Translations under genes and position numbers: made by a program
Source of the DNA: Symsagittifera roscoffensis
Taxonomy: Eukaryota > Xenacoelomorpha > Acoela > Convolutidae
Direction of reading: 5' to 3'
DNA length: 64,000 nucleotides
NCBI RefSeq assembly: GCF_963678635.1
Contig: NC_087070.1
Coordinates: 14,511,840-14,575,839, forward strand
Notes under the pieces: model-generated
What the model was told of the DNA's origin: nothing
Database searches by the model: none
Seen by the model: the letters and a program-made list of their open reading frames with translations, nothing else
In this document: positions 28,305 through 39,104 of the stretch, in pieces
Numbering within the stretch: the first letter of the stretch is position 1
Layout: each line of letters starts with the position of its first letter

Positions 28305-30105
28305 ATACACAAATTTCACTAACACTATCAGAAAGGGCACTTTCAGTTCGAATTGTAAAAATGTCCTACTATAAATTTTCATAATCAACATGTACACCAT
28401 TTAAATCCTTTTTACTGAAAGTGTCAGAAGGAGCAAATTTTGTTTCGAGTTGTAACGTAAAATTGCATAGGTTTCAGAATTAAATTGTAAACCAAATGCA
28501 TAAATTTTATTCAAAGTATCAGAAAGAGCGATTTTTATTTCGAACTGTAACTTAGTATTACTTCTAATTTAATTTCATCAACAACATCTACATCAAAGTC
28601 ATCCTTTTTACAGAAAGTATGAGAATGATCAGTTTTTGTTTTGAATTGTTATGTAAGACTGCCGTGTTTCATAATTAACTTGTACATCAAATGTATCAAT
28701 TTTAGTGAAAGTATCAGAAAGAGCTGTTTATAGTTCATAATATAACTTGAGGTTATTTAATTTAGATTTTCATAATAAACGCTTACATCAATTAGATCGC
28801 TTTTACTGAAGCAGTTTTTTTGTTGGAATTGTAAAGTAAAATTATTTAGTTAGAGTTCATCGTCAACAATTACATCAAATACATCAATTTGACTAAAATT
28901 ATCGAAAGGAGCTTTATTTTTTTAGAGTCAAAACTGAAGATTGTTTAGTTTAGAGTTTCATAATCAACATGTATATCAAATACATCACTTTTACTGAAAA
29001 TGCCAGAAGGAACAGTTTTTCTTTTGAGTTTAAACGTAAGATTGCATATTCATATTCAACTTGTTTATCAAGTGCATCAGTTTTAGTGAAAGTATCAGAA
29101 AGAGCAGTTTTAATTTCCAATTGTAACTTAAGATTGCTTATTTCAGAGTTTCATAATCAACTTGTACGTCAAATACATCACTTTTACCAAAGAAGAGCAA
29201 TTTCTGTTTCGAACTGTATCTTAAGCTTTTTTATTTAGAGTTGATAATCACATGTACATCAGTTACATCAATTTTAGTGAAAGTATCAGAGGGAACAGTT
29301 TTTTTAATTGTAACATAAGATTACTTAAATTAGAAATTCATAATCAACTGAAAGCAGATACATCACTTTTACCGACAGTTTCAGAAGGTGCAAACACATC
29401 ACTACTATCAAATACATCACTTTCACTGAAAGTTTCAGGTGCAAAAACATCACTACTATCAAATACATAACTTTTACTGAAAGTGTCATGGTTCATTTTT
29501 TGTTTAGAATTTTAACTCAAGATTACCTAGCTTTGAGTTTCATAGTCAACATGTACATCAAATACATCACTTTTACTGAAAGTGTCCGAAAGGTCAGTTT
29601 TTGTTTCGAATATAACGTAAGATTGCATAAGTTTCATGATCAAATCTCTTCTCAAATGCATCAATTTTAGTGAAAGTATCAGAAAGAGCGGTTTATAATT
29701 CATGTTATAACTTGAGGTTATTTAATTTAGATTTTCATAATAAAAGTTTACATCAGTTAGATCGCTTTTACTGAAAGTGTCAGAAGGAGCAGTTTTTCGT
29801 TGGAATTGTAAGTTAAGATTAATTATTTAGAGTTATTATCAACAAGTACATCAAATACATCAATTTGACTTTTACTGAAAGTGTCCGAAAGATCAGTTTT
29901 TGTTTTGAATTGTAACGTAAGATTGCATAAGTTTCATAATCAGCTTGTATATCAAAGGCATCAGTTTTATTGAACATGTCAGAAGGAGCAATTTTTGTTT
30001 CGACTTGTAACTTGATGTTACTATGTTTAGAGTTTCATAACCAACATGTAAATCAAATACATCTACTTCACTGAATTTTTCAAATGAAGCGATTTCGTTT
30101 CGATT
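28305..30105. repeat. Satellite A, distal block
   Basis: About eighteen further ~101-bp monomers with the same two flavours as the main array (TTTCATAATCAACATGTATA, TCAGTTTTAGTGAAAGTATC). Landmarks such as CATCACTACTATCAAATACA near 29398 match the end of the main array, so the insert at 26366-28304 split a once continuous array. The pattern fades at about 30105 (GATTTCGTTTCGATTTTTCC). Confidence 0.88.
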
Positions 30106-30564
30106 TTTCCAGATTTCAGTGAATCATTTTCTGGATTTCAATAACATCTGGCACGAGTTATTTTTACAAAAATTGAGAATAAAATATTTTAATTCGTTTC
30201 AATATCATGATTTTTCTCCGTGTTACCAGTAAATGGTTTAAATTGATCTAAAATGGGATATTAGACACTTGAATCGATCTGCTCAGGGGACTTTTAAAAA
30301 GAATTTAAATAGATTTAATGGGATGGGTTTCGGATGGATTTTAGTGAGTCGGAAACTCTATCCACACCAATTTAAATCGATTTTTTTCGACACTTAAATC
30401 GATCCAAATGTTTAAAAAAAAAGATGATTATTTAATCGATTCAAAATCCCTTTAAGCTTGTAAAATGTAACAGATTAAATTAAATCGACAGATAATTTAA
30501 ATCAATCTCCATTTCGTGAGTGCGGGAGCTCATGTGCATGGGGATGAGTAGCCTACGTACTAAC
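30106..30564. other. Spacer between satellite A and ankyrin exon 2
   Basis: AT-rich sequence with several copies of a short TTAAATCGAT-like word (around 30273, 30370, 30394, 30434, 30483). It is the start of the ankyrin gene's next intron if the donor at 30564 is used. No exon, promoter or RNA gene was recognised. Confidence 0.5.
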
Positions 30565-31470
30565 CTGCGCCTTCATCCATCAGAAACTTCACAATGTCTG
30601 TGTTTGCTTTTCTGATAGCGAACATCAAAGCCGTTGTCCCGTCGCGGTCTGCTAGTTTCGCCAGCTCACGTCGCAAATTCGGAGTTTTCATAACTTGAAA
30701 CACGAATTTGATTTCGTCAAATTTATCCAAGCGAACCAAATAACTCAAAATCGACTGTCCGAATCGGTTCGTACATCTCAGGTCAAGAGTCTGATTTTGG
30801 TTTAGAAAATCAATCGTTTCGAGAAATTTCAAGTCGATCATTTTGATAGCCCAATGCAATAAAGGATCCCCCATTTTGTTCAAACTTTCGTTCACGTGAC
30901 CGGTTATTTTACCCAGAAGTATCTTCGAAATTTGCTCATTTTTTAGCATCATAGCTAGCTCTAAAGGGGTCAAACTAAGTTGATTGCGGGCTTCACACAG
31001 AGATTTTGTCTTTTTATCTGTGGACACAAGTTCCACAAGATCCCGATTTCCTCTGGCAACGGCAAAATGCAGCAGGTTGTTTCCAGCCGAGTGGGTCATG
31101 CCTTCCGGCAACCGTATGCTCGCGTAGGCAGTTTCTGTTACATTCACACTTTTCTGACCAATCAGAAACTTAACCAATGCCGTGTTGTCATGCTCAATTG
31201 CGAAGTGCAAAATCGTTTTGCCGCTTGAGGGCTGCTTTAAACTTAGATCGAATTTTTTGTCAACCAAAATTCGAACAATTTCTCTGCTTCCCGGCTGGAT
31301 TCGCTGGCCAGCGTAGTGCATTGCAGCCATCTGGTTGTGATCTAACTTGTTGCGAAGCTGGTCGCAATTTTGATTGCTAGCCAGGAAATTTTTCAGATCT
31401 TGAGGAGTTTCGCGAAGAATTAGGTCAACCAACTTTGACAACTGGGGATGTGTCGGTACGTTGTGGTCGT
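30565..31470 (-). CDS. Ankyrin-repeat protein, internal exon 2 (partial gene)
   Basis: On the minus strand the exon is entered through a pyrimidine-rich acceptor (TTGTTTTAG before 31470) and left through a good donor (GCGCAG|GTTAGT, GT at 30564-30563). It is 906 bp and open throughout, with both borders in phase 1, so it can be skipped or shuffled without a frame change. The product carries about seven ankyrin-like repeats, shown by signatures such as GKTILHFAIEHDNTALVKFL, NNLLHFAVARGNRDLVELV, DPLLHWAIK and GTTALMFAIRKANTDIVKFL. Ankyrin repeats are protein-interaction scaffolds, and no catalytic domain is visible. If the next intron is retained, translation stops two codons past the junction (Gly-stop). 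Further exons would lie beyond the satellite array to the left or are lost. The family is certain, the specific gene is not. Confidence 0.85.
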
Positions 31471-32171
31471 CTAAAACAATTCATATTATTCAAGTTGCTG
31501 TTTGCTTTTTTGCTGTGAAAGCTTCATCTCCAAATGTGTTCTCAAAAACATGCCTCAATGTAACTAAATTGAAAGTGCATTTCATCAAAATGTATCAAAC
31601 ATTGCGCGAATGATTCCATGGACTTATCAGCGCAGTACCTGGGTGCTTCTCTCGTAGCAGCACGTAGTTCGAAATAGACAAACCTAAACCTGTATTATTT
31701 TCCTGCTAAATAAAAAAACAAGCTGAGTAAAAAGTTTAGTTTTGGTTACAACTTAGATAAAACAACGTGGTTATATCAAATATGATTGCAAATTTATTGA
31801 GAAAAATCTTTCAGTTGAAATGATAAAACTTCAAAAAATAGCCATAACTGTACGTGACATGAATGCTACACAAATCCCCATTATTTTGACTAAGACCCTT
31901 TCGTGTGCCATACGTAAAATACCCATTTTTGTTCCTCATTGGCTACACGAATGAACTGTTAAGGCGTCTGACGGGAAAATAAAAAGGAGAACCCGAAGTG
32001 CAAAAAAACAAGACTGCTCGTATGCCACACGGCAAAGCCCTGAATGTTCCGTCTGCCTTTTATGGCCTCGAATAGATTTTGGTAAATTAAAAATTTACTG
32101 TGCATGGAATGAATACGACCAATGAGCTTGCGTCAATTCAATTTGGAACATTTTTGTAGTGCGAGATGGAG

Positions 32172-32187
32172 AGGGGGGGGGGGGGGT
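32172..32187 (+). repeat. Poly-G run
   Basis: An uninterrupted run of about 15 G residues after GAGA. A second run lies at 32537-32547. These can form quadruplexes and are also places where assemblies often miscount bases. No coding function. Confidence 0.8.
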
Positions 32188-32595
32188 TCTCACGATAGAG
32201 GGACCAAATGATGGAAAAGATTGAGTTAAGAGTTAATCAGATTCGTTAGACGTTCCTATTGGCTAAATGACTTCAATTGAAAATTCATGTATCAACGTAT
32301 TTTCTAATCAGTCAAAATTTTTATTTTGATGGCCTTTGAGATTTTTGAAACTCAATTCTGATTGGCTATGTATTGGAAAGTATGTTGGAAAGTATGTGAA
32401 AATAAGCTTCCAACATCTCCGTCTCTCCATCATGAGACACACCAAAAATTGTGCGGGATGATTCCCAGTAACCAAGCAGTTTTTCCTGACTCGTAGCAGA
32501 GCGACTGAGGAGTCAGGCTAGTCAGGGGCGGATTTAGGGGGGGGGGATGGATTTGTCGGACGCTTCTTTTTTAAGAATCCTTTTTTGGCCGACAT

Positions 32596-32795
32596 ATTAC
32601 GAGGCCAAATTGTGCATTTTGTGCATTGTAAGCGAATTCTGCAACAGGGACGCTCCCTTTGTTCTTCTTTTGTTCTTTCATTCACTTTGATCGTTCCGAC
32701 AAAATTTAAACATGTTTTTTGACTTGTCTCTGGAATCCAGGAACATACAGACACAAAAGTGTGCGCCTATCCAGTGCACAGTTTGGCCTCGTAAT
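32596..32795. mobile_element. MITE-like element, copy 1
   Basis: A 200-bp element bounded by an inverted repeat: ATTACGAGGCCAAATTGTGC at the left and its complement GCACAGTTTGGCCTCGTAAT at the right, one mismatch. The interior is shared with 34354-34546, for example GATCGTTCCGACAAAA and ATCCAGGAACATACAGACAC. Small size, terminal inverted repeats and lack of coding capacity fit a non-autonomous DNA transposon. The superfamily cannot be named from the sequence. Confidence 0.7.
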
Positions 32796-33756
32796 GGACC
32801 GACCCTAAAATTGTTCTAACTTAATATAATTACTTACTTTGAGGGGTAGCGCGCCAAAAAAAGGTGATTTTAAAATTTTTCCGAAAAGTGCCCAAAAACG
32901 GAATTTTTAGTTTTTTTTTCAAAAAATTGCCTGCGGTGAAATTTTGGCCCAAACAGCTTCTTTTTAGTGCTTTAGGAGAGCTAGAAAAATCAATTTTGTC
33001 GACCTAAAAAGAAAAAAAGTGTCAATATTTTCTAAATTTTTTTCCCGCACCCCTCGAGAAAACCTAGATCCTCCCCTGAAGCTAGTATAGTGGTGTGCGC
33101 CAGGACCACGCTGAGAACACGTAGATCAACGAAACGATCCCCTCACTCAGTAAATGTTTTTTTTTGGAACTTGGCCAGAATAAAGAAAAACCGCCCTAAG
33201 CATAAATGTTCTTCAGATTCTTCGGAACAACAATATAGTTCGGAACAACAATATGGCCAATTATTTTGACTGGTTTCAATGTGAACAATGAGTTTTTACA
33301 AAAAAATGTGCTCTTTTAAATGCACTCAAGGAAAAATTTGAACGAGAGCCGTCACTATCATAGTCAGAACCATCAACGAAGAAGTTGGAAACATAAGTTA
33401 CTACTCAAGAACTGAAAAGTCATTAGAGAAAACGTAATTGTGTGAGAAAACTGAGTTAAAAACAACCTAATTTTCATCTTGAGCTTGTAATCTTTGCTTG
33501 GATTTATGTCTTTATATTTCTGTTCTCATTTGATTTAAATATATTTTTAGTATTTTGAGAGATTTAGGTTTATGTTATTGATCAAAACTTGAGGATACCA
33601 CAAAGAAAGTAGAAAAAAATGAAGCTTTCTGGGGGCAACAACCGCCTAGCGGGCTGTATTTATGAATGAATAGTTAAAATAGCTTTCTTCTTCCACGAAC
33701 GCTATTAGGTTGTCTTCGCTTGTAAAGCTGTTTTTGCCCCAAAATGAATCTTTAAA

Positions 33757-33866
33757 GGAGGATATCTTGCAAAATCTTGCAAGAATCTTGCAAGATCTTT
33801 TAGAGAGACGCATCCTCTTTAAAAGAATCTAGCAAGAATCTCGCAAGTTCTTGCTAGATAACCTCC
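33757..33866. repeat. 110-bp hairpin repeat
   Basis: An almost complete inverted repeat. The left arm starts GGAGGATATCTTGCAA and the right arm ends TTGCTAGATAACCTCC, with a short loop around GAGAGACGCATCCTC. The arms also hold tandem AATCTTGCAAG words. As RNA it would form a ~50-bp stem within intron 1. It may be a tiny foldback MITE; no target duplication was identified. Confidence 0.6.
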
Positions 33867-34353
33867 CTTGATCGACTAGGGAAAGAAAACCTTAACAGTG
33901 CTCAATTTGGCTTTCAATAGTTTGGGTTGAAAACAAAAATCCCCGCAAGCAAATACTTTTCTCATTTTGAGCAAATATTTTTCTCATTTTTTTCGAAGTC
34001 GTAACAAAAATATCAAGATTTGAACATGATAATGGCGTAGAACAAAAATAATATTGTTGAAAAAAATTGTTGTCTACCCAATATCAGCATTGAGGTTTGT
34101 TGAAACTGAGAAAGAACCTTTTTTAATTGAATATTTATATCTAACTTTATTTCTAATATATACAAATTAGTCACTACAAATAATAACCAAAAAAGATCGA
34201 GCGATATGTCATATGTGCGGTTTCAGTCGTTTTGAGATAAAATTTTGAAAACTGCAAAAACTCTTCTCAGTGTCGAGAAAAGCTGTTTTGAAGTTTTTTC
34301 TGTTTTGTTATTTCGAGCGAGTCGGTATGTTATTATGAAGATTTTTTTACAGC

Positions 34354-34546
34354 ACGAGGCCAAACTGTGCGTTTTGTGAATTGTAAGCAAATTCCGTAAC
34401 ACGGACGCTCATTTGTTCTTCTTTTGTTATTTCAATTTTTTTGATCGTTCCGACAAAAATTTAACATGTTTAAGGACATGTTTCTGAAATCCAGGAACAT
34501 ACAGACACAAAATTGAGCGCCTATCCAGTGCACAGTTTGGCCTCGT
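34354..34546. mobile_element. MITE-like element, copy 2
   Basis: Second copy of the element at 32596-32795, 193 bp, with the terminal inverted repeat ACGAGGCCAAACTGTGC / GCACAGTTTGGCCTCGT (perfect over 17 bp). It lies in the same orientation 1.56 kb from copy 1, within the same intron. The copies differ by scattered substitutions and small indels, so they are not a recent local duplicate. Confidence 0.7.
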
Positions 34547-34976
34547 AATGTAAATCTGAAAACTTTGGTTTCGTCTCCGTATAACTAGTTTTTAAAGTTT
34601 CATCTGGCGGTTCTTGGCAATAAAAGATGCCTTCTTTCAAATCAAATTTTTTGACGACAAGTTTAGTCGATCAAGTGTAATTTATTTCGGTTCGAAATTT
34701 GCGTTTCGTACTCAACACACAGAAAAACGGTTAAATTTTGATATGTCAGAATTTACTGTGGTGAACAGTCTCTTTGTATTTCTTTTTTTTCGCTATCATA
34801 TACTCTAAATACATGAGCGCTAATTGTGTCTTCCAGAAATTTTACCGTGGAAAAAGTGAGAAACACTGGAATGCAAAATTAATCTGTGCAGTTCTTTTGA
34901 AAAAACCGATTTTTGTAATTTTGTCGAAAGTGCATATGCAAGTTGTAGGGCATAAGTTTTGTGAAGTAAGTGTTAC

Positions 34977-35061
34977 CTTCTTTCTTGGCTGCGTGATGGT
35001 ATGCAAGGGCGCCTGCATTGTGGGCTAAGCGAGCCGTAGGAGCCACACTGTTCTTGCTCAT
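34977..35061 (-). CDS. Ankyrin-repeat protein, first coding exon
   Basis: Minus-strand exon beginning at ATG (35061-35059) in the favourable context AAAATGAGC and encoding 28 residues (MSKNSVAPTARL... ending AAKKE) plus one base. It ends at GAAG|GTAACA, so its intron is phase 1, exactly matching the phase-1 acceptor of the exon at 31470. The junction codon becomes Asp. The N-terminus has no signal peptide or membrane segment, and its LAHNAGALAYHHAAKKE stretch could be part of a helical repeat. The spliced product reaches about 330 residues by the end of exon 2. The upstream region (35062-35190) would be 5' UTR or promoter; no clear TATA box. Confidence 0.7.
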
Positions 35062-36744
35062 TTTAATCCACCGCGGCTGCTTATTAAATAAAGTCTGGAT
35101 TATAATGCTGAGCTCTCAGCTGTAAACCATTTAACAAAGTCCACTTAAAAACTCTCGTGGCCCATACGAAAAATGACTTAAACTTACTCTGTGTTTGCGT
35201 ATAGTTCTTGGACTGTAAAGCTGCGTTTTCAATTGCATATAATTTTTATGACGTCTTTGTCAAGAACGCTGTATATTGCATGCTCTGTTTTTAACGATTG
35301 TTACAACTGCCTTTTTATGAAAATTGACGTGACGCCCATTCGTAAAAAGTACGGTTATAGTCAAACATTGGATGTTTCTTTAACAGATGTTTACAAAATG
35401 CGCCAAAATGTGAGAGAATCGAGGTATGTCTATATTTTTTGGGTCAACCAAAAAGACAATTTTGTTTCGAGGGGCGCTCGACTTCAACTATACTTTGTTT
35501 GCTACTATCTTCAACCATACCCATCTATATAATGTTTATATGGAAAAAGCTTCACCATATATGAAGAGTCTTTTTTCAAAGAAATCATATGTAGAGGGAT
35601 ATGGCTGCGAGCATCTTTCAAATAAACAGTTTCAAAAGAATATTTCACAACAAAATTTTAGAATAAATGTATAGTTTTGTTCAGATTTTACTTAAATTGA
35701 CGGAACAAGTACAAACATTTTCATACACTTCAACGTACTTCGCATCCCTTCATTTTTTGAGATCTTTCTTGTAGCAAGTAGATGTCTTTTATAGCAACAA
35801 ATTTTCATTTTTTCAACCTATATTTTTTACCGTTTTTATGTGTTAAAAAGAATATGAATTCTAGTTGGTGCAGCGTATATTGACCAGTTCAACTGATGAT
35901 GTTTCCCCGTAAGACCGGATTTAATGCATGTTGGCAAAAACGAAGCATAGGTTGCAGTTTTGGCCGGCTCTGGATGACGATTAGACCAGCCATGGGAATT
36001 TCTGAAAATTCTCGGGCTTCAAGAACCTTCGCTCGACCTAATACTAAATCTTTCCACAATGGACCTTCCTTTCTGTGACTCCTTAGCACCCTCTGGAAGC
36101 CGTTTTTTTTCTGTGGTTGTTATATCAGGTTGGTTCATTTACTATCGGCGGAGATGTGGCGGTGCTGCTCGACGAGGCCGGTGAAGAAAGGATTACATAA
36201 CAAATTCAAGTAATGGGCGCCAGCAGAGTAGGAAGCTGGCGCCGTCAGCAACACTCCTGCAGCCAGAACATTAGTGGCCTCAAATCCAGTTTGGCCTCAA
36301 ATGAGTCCAGTTCAGCAGGTAGATTTACAATGGGAGAAAGAGGGCCGATCCGGTGGGACCGTTTTGCAGTTTTTGCTTAGTTTTGGAAGAATGATCGCAT
36401 CGTTTTCTGAGGTTTGGAAAAAGCAGACTTTTGATGGTTGTTTCGAAATTCCGCGATTGAGAATAAAAGGTTATAGTGACGGTACGGATTGTTGTAAATG
36501 AAAAGATTTTTTGGTTGAAATTGGTGTTGCTTTTATACTTAGTTCTGACAAACGTTGTCTTACTCTTCAATTCAACAAGGTGCTAAAAGTTTAGTTGAGA
36601 AGTCCATTTGAGGTGTGAAAATGCTATCAAATTTTCAGGCTTCAAACAGCGGTGTGAACGTGAGTTTTGGTGAATAGCGCTTCTCAAGCTTCCGACTTTA
36701 CAGGTACTTTTCCCGTCAAAACTTATGCTTCTGAATTGAACACA
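35062..36744. other. Unassigned region upstream of the ankyrin gene
   Basis: Includes the presumed promoter of the ankyrin gene. Two overlapping plus-strand frames (35191-35532 and 35426-35674) give peptides with no motif I recognise, and they overlap in different frames, as expected of chance or a broken gene. 35880-36110 and 36120-36300 are less AT-rich and might be old transposon remains. No RNA gene was seen. Confidence 0.4.
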
Positions 36745-37087
36745 TCCCGGGTCGAGATCCTGCTCAAAAACCGCTCAAGATTTGAGCGGTTTGAGCGGTT
36801 TTCCAGCAAGATTTGAGCGGTTTGGGCGGTTTTTTTGGAAAAACCGCTCAAACCGCTCAAATCTTGGATAAAAAACCGCTCAAAAACCGCTCATTTCTTG
36901 CGGTGGTTTTTGAACGGTTTTTCAAGCAAGATTTGAGAGGTTTTTGAGCGGTCTTCCCGGTTCGAGGTCCCAGTCTCTACGTTTCTCTTCTCTGCAAAAC
37001 TCGAACGAACACGTTCATCCAGGGGCGACCAATATGTAGTAATTTTCCAAAAAGTGCCCAAAAACAGCATTTTTGACCAGCTTTTCA

Positions 37088-37194
37088 CGTCAACAACCCC
37101 AACCCCCCGCCCCAACTTACCCCCCCCCCCCGCCAACGTACTCCCTCCCCCCAAAGGGGGGACATCAACTCTAGTAAGAGGTGGGGGGGGTTGG
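37088..37194. repeat. C-rich / G-rich low-complexity tract
   Basis: Runs of C (up to about 12) with CCCCGCC and CCCTCCCCCC, then AAAGGGGGG and GTGGGGGGGG. The tract can form quadruplex and i-motif structures and lies at the centre of the foldback-like element. The minus-strand ORF 36891-37292 crossing it (Pro/Gly-rich) is not convincing. Confidence 0.6.
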
Positions 37195-37333
37195 TGTGCG
37201 ATCTTATAATCGATTATTTTTGTTATTTTGTAGAGACTGACAATAAAAATCCTGACAGTATATTTGTTGTGCATGTCTAAAACAATGAACATATTCAGTA
37301 GAACAAATACAGCAAATATTAAGCTTCCAGCAA

Positions 37334-37406
37334 GTCCGCATAGACTAATGGATAAGGCGTCTGACTTCGAATCAGAAGATTGCGGGTTTGAATCCCTCCG
37401 TGGTCG
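37334..37406 (+). pseudogene. tRNA-Arg(UCG) pseudogene
   Basis: 73 bases align over the whole length of a tRNA-Arg. The anticodon arm TCTGA-CTTCGAA-TCAGA is perfect, with anticodon TCG. The D-loop has TAATGGATAA, and the T arm GCGGG-TTTGAAT-CCCTC has one mismatch. The acceptor stem (GTCCGCA against CGTGGTC) has mismatches at pairs 2-71 and 7-66, and the D stem has one at 11-24. These losses suggest a decayed copy, possibly the head of a tRNA-derived repeat. Read as protein it gives the HRLMDKASDFESEDCGFES peptide, which is not a gene. Confidence 0.7.
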
Positions 37407-37666
37407 ACTTTTTAATATTAAATCTTGCGCGGTTTTTGAGCGTTTTTTTTTTAGATAAACCGCTCAAAACCGTCCAAATCTTGCGCGGTTTTTGAGCGGT
37501 TTTTGAGCGGTTTTTTTTAGATAAACCGTACAAAAACCGCTCAAACCGCTCATTTTGAAGCAAGATTTTGAGCGTAATTGCCTAAAAAAACCGCTCAAAC
37601 CGCTCAAATCTTGCTTCAAATTAGGTGAAAAATCTCGACTCGGGATGGTAATCTTGATTGAGCGCC

Positions 37667-37670
37667 GAAG
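37667..37670. repeat. Target-site duplication of the gypsy element, left
   Basis: GAAG directly outside the left LTR, matched by GAAG at 46329-46332 directly outside the right LTR. A 4-bp duplication is usual for Ty3/gypsy integration. Confidence 0.65.
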
Positions 37671-37882
37671 GTAATAAACTATTCTAATTCTATGTCTCTA
37701 TATGTACAATTACTGTACATAACCTTAAAAGGACTAAAACTATTAAAAGAAAGCATGTGATTTAAGAACGTTAAAAGAACAACTGAACTTCCGATCAGAT
37801 CGACCAATGGTCGTAACTAAATTGGTTAACAGGTAATAATTAAATACCGAAGGTCTTTTAAGAACTAAAACAAATCACAACA
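37671..37882 (-). repeat. Gypsy 3' LTR
   Basis: 212-bp direct repeat of 46117-46328, starting in element orientation with TGTTGTGATTTG. The outer end in plus orientation reads TAATAAACTATTCTAATTC. About 14 substitutions and one indel separate it from the other LTR. Confidence 0.9.
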
Positions 37883-37891
37883 TTACCCACC
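37883..37891 (-). promoter_or_regulatory. Gypsy polypurine tract
   Basis: On the minus strand GGTGGGTAA lies immediately before the 3' LTR, the expected position of the plus-strand primer. Short but well placed. Confidence 0.55.
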
Positions 37892-38206
37892 GGGAAAAAA
37901 ACTGCAAACTAACTACATAACTCTATATACGCCCTTTTTCCCCCTTCGAGAATGGAAAAATTTTACAAACTGTTCCATGAAGGTAAATATACAGAAGCAA
38001 AATAGAATCCACAATTGAGAGAGAATGTACAATGTACAGGGTGACTATACAGAATTACAAAAATTACAGGGTACAGTAACTAACTAAATTGAAACTAATC
38101 CATAACATGTACATTAAAATGTACAATTGTATCTACAGTTAAAATTGAAAATCCGACGGTAAGATATGGTTCAAGTTTGTTTTGTTCAGTTTATTTGATA
38201 TGTGAG
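37892..38206. other. Gypsy 3' untranslated region
   Basis: AT-rich sequence between the end of the pol C-terminal frame and the polypurine tract. It contains several TGTACA words and no ORF. Confidence 0.5.
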
Positions 38207-39104
38207 TTAACTGAATTGGTTGTCAAAATCATCCAATTTAGCCCTCGTTTCCGAATCTATAGACGAGGAGATTTCGCTACAGTTGTCCACCTCGTGCAGG
38301 GAGTCCTTCGTGGTCTGGTAAGCTGAGTTTGAGCCCGAGGAATTTTCTTGGAAATGAGTCTTCGTAGGAGAGGTTACTGGTCTGACCGTCGGGAGAGAGT
38401 TCTTTGATGACCAGGATAACGTCGTTTCCGCAACGAGAATTTGTCGGAGAGGTGCCTCCGCTAGTGGTGTCAATAAACCGGACGGTGATGTGACCGTGAA
38501 AGTAGCCCTGTGAGTGTCGGGTGAAGAGGAGAATACTGAAGGTGACACCCCTGTGTCGTCTGTTTCTAGAACCACGTCTATAAAGCGGTGGTTTCCGTAA
38601 AACTGTGGGGGGCCCACATTTCTGCGTGGTCTAGAATTTTGAGGCTCTATCGTCGGGTTGTCCGTATGCTCCGCAGTACTGTCTGACAGTATTGGATTGT
38701 CTTGCGATCCTTCTGTCGTGGTCGAGTCGTGGATGACAACGATCTCCCGGAGGTCGGTTTTCGCTGGCATTTCTGAGCTCGGGTGTGGAGATCCGACGGT
38801 ACCTGTAACACTTAAGCCCTGGTTAGATTCGGAATGATGTCTCTGAGGTATTTTGTTATTGATCACATCGTCGAAGTAATCATCGATTATCCCGTCCCAC
38901 GAATCTAGGTTTAAAGAAGAAGAGGAACCTGAAGATATTCTTGAAGAGTCTTGAGTGGCCGCGCTCACTGTCGGTGCACTAATCCCTGCTCTGGTGTTGA
39001 AAGTTCTTGAGGTGCCTTGACCCGAATGCCCAGCGGGTTTCGATACAGCTTTCTTTGGTGGTGAAAGTTTTCTTTTCCCAATTAAACTCGAATGGGTATG
39101 AAGT
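38207..39104 (-). pseudogene. Gypsy pol C-terminal extension
   Basis: Open frame of nearly 300 codons, Ser/Thr-rich, with the signature SRPRRNVGPPQFYGNHRFID near its middle and acidic stretches (DDYFDD). The frame is open upstream of the GTG at 38968, back to a TAA near 39104. A short Arg-rich GPP-FYG motif in a low-complexity tail is common after the integrase of Ty3/gypsy polyproteins. It is separated from the rest of integrase by stops. Confidence 0.55.

Larger units (their letters stand above)
31471..34976 (-). other. Intron 1 of the ankyrin gene
   Basis: Bounded on the minus strand by donor GAAG|GTAACA (GT at 34976-34975) and acceptor TTGTTTTAG (AG at 31472-31471), both phase 1. It is 3.5 kb and AT-rich. 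It contains two copies of a ~195-bp inverted-repeat element, a 110-bp hairpin repeat and two G-runs. The short ORFs in it (for example 32518-32754 and 34614-34808) lie across these repeats or in AT-rich DNA and do not look like exons. Confidence 0.75.
36745..37645. mobile_element. Foldback-like element of GAGCGGTTTT arrays
   Basis: Two arms (about 36745-36970 and 37425-37645) consist of many direct and inverted copies of AAACCGCTCAAATCTTG and its complement. The outer ends are inverted copies of each other: TCCCGGGTCGAGAT at 36745 and ATCTCGACTCGGGA at 37632, 13 of 14 matching. Long arms made of internal subrepeats around a unique centre are the layout of foldback transposons. The centre holds C/G-rich low-complexity DNA and a tRNA pseudogene. 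A chance palindromic microsatellite expansion is the alternative. Confidence 0.5.

Noticed and set aside
32518-32754. 78-codon minus-strand ORF in the ankyrin intron
   Set aside because: Most of it lies within the first MITE copy and a G-run, so it is a chance frame.
35191-35674. Two overlapping plus-strand ORFs upstream of the ankyrin gene
   Set aside because: No recognised motif, different frames, AT-rich composition and no splice signals. They are mentioned only as part of the unassigned region.
36891-37292. 133-codon Pro/Gly-rich minus-strand ORF
   Set aside because: It crosses the GAGCGGTTTT array and the C/G-rich tract, and its composition is explained by low-complexity DNA.
37264-37458. 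A 64-codon protein containing HRLMDKASDFESEDCGFES
   Set aside because: This peptide is the conceptual translation of a tRNA-Arg sequence, which is visible at 37334-37406.
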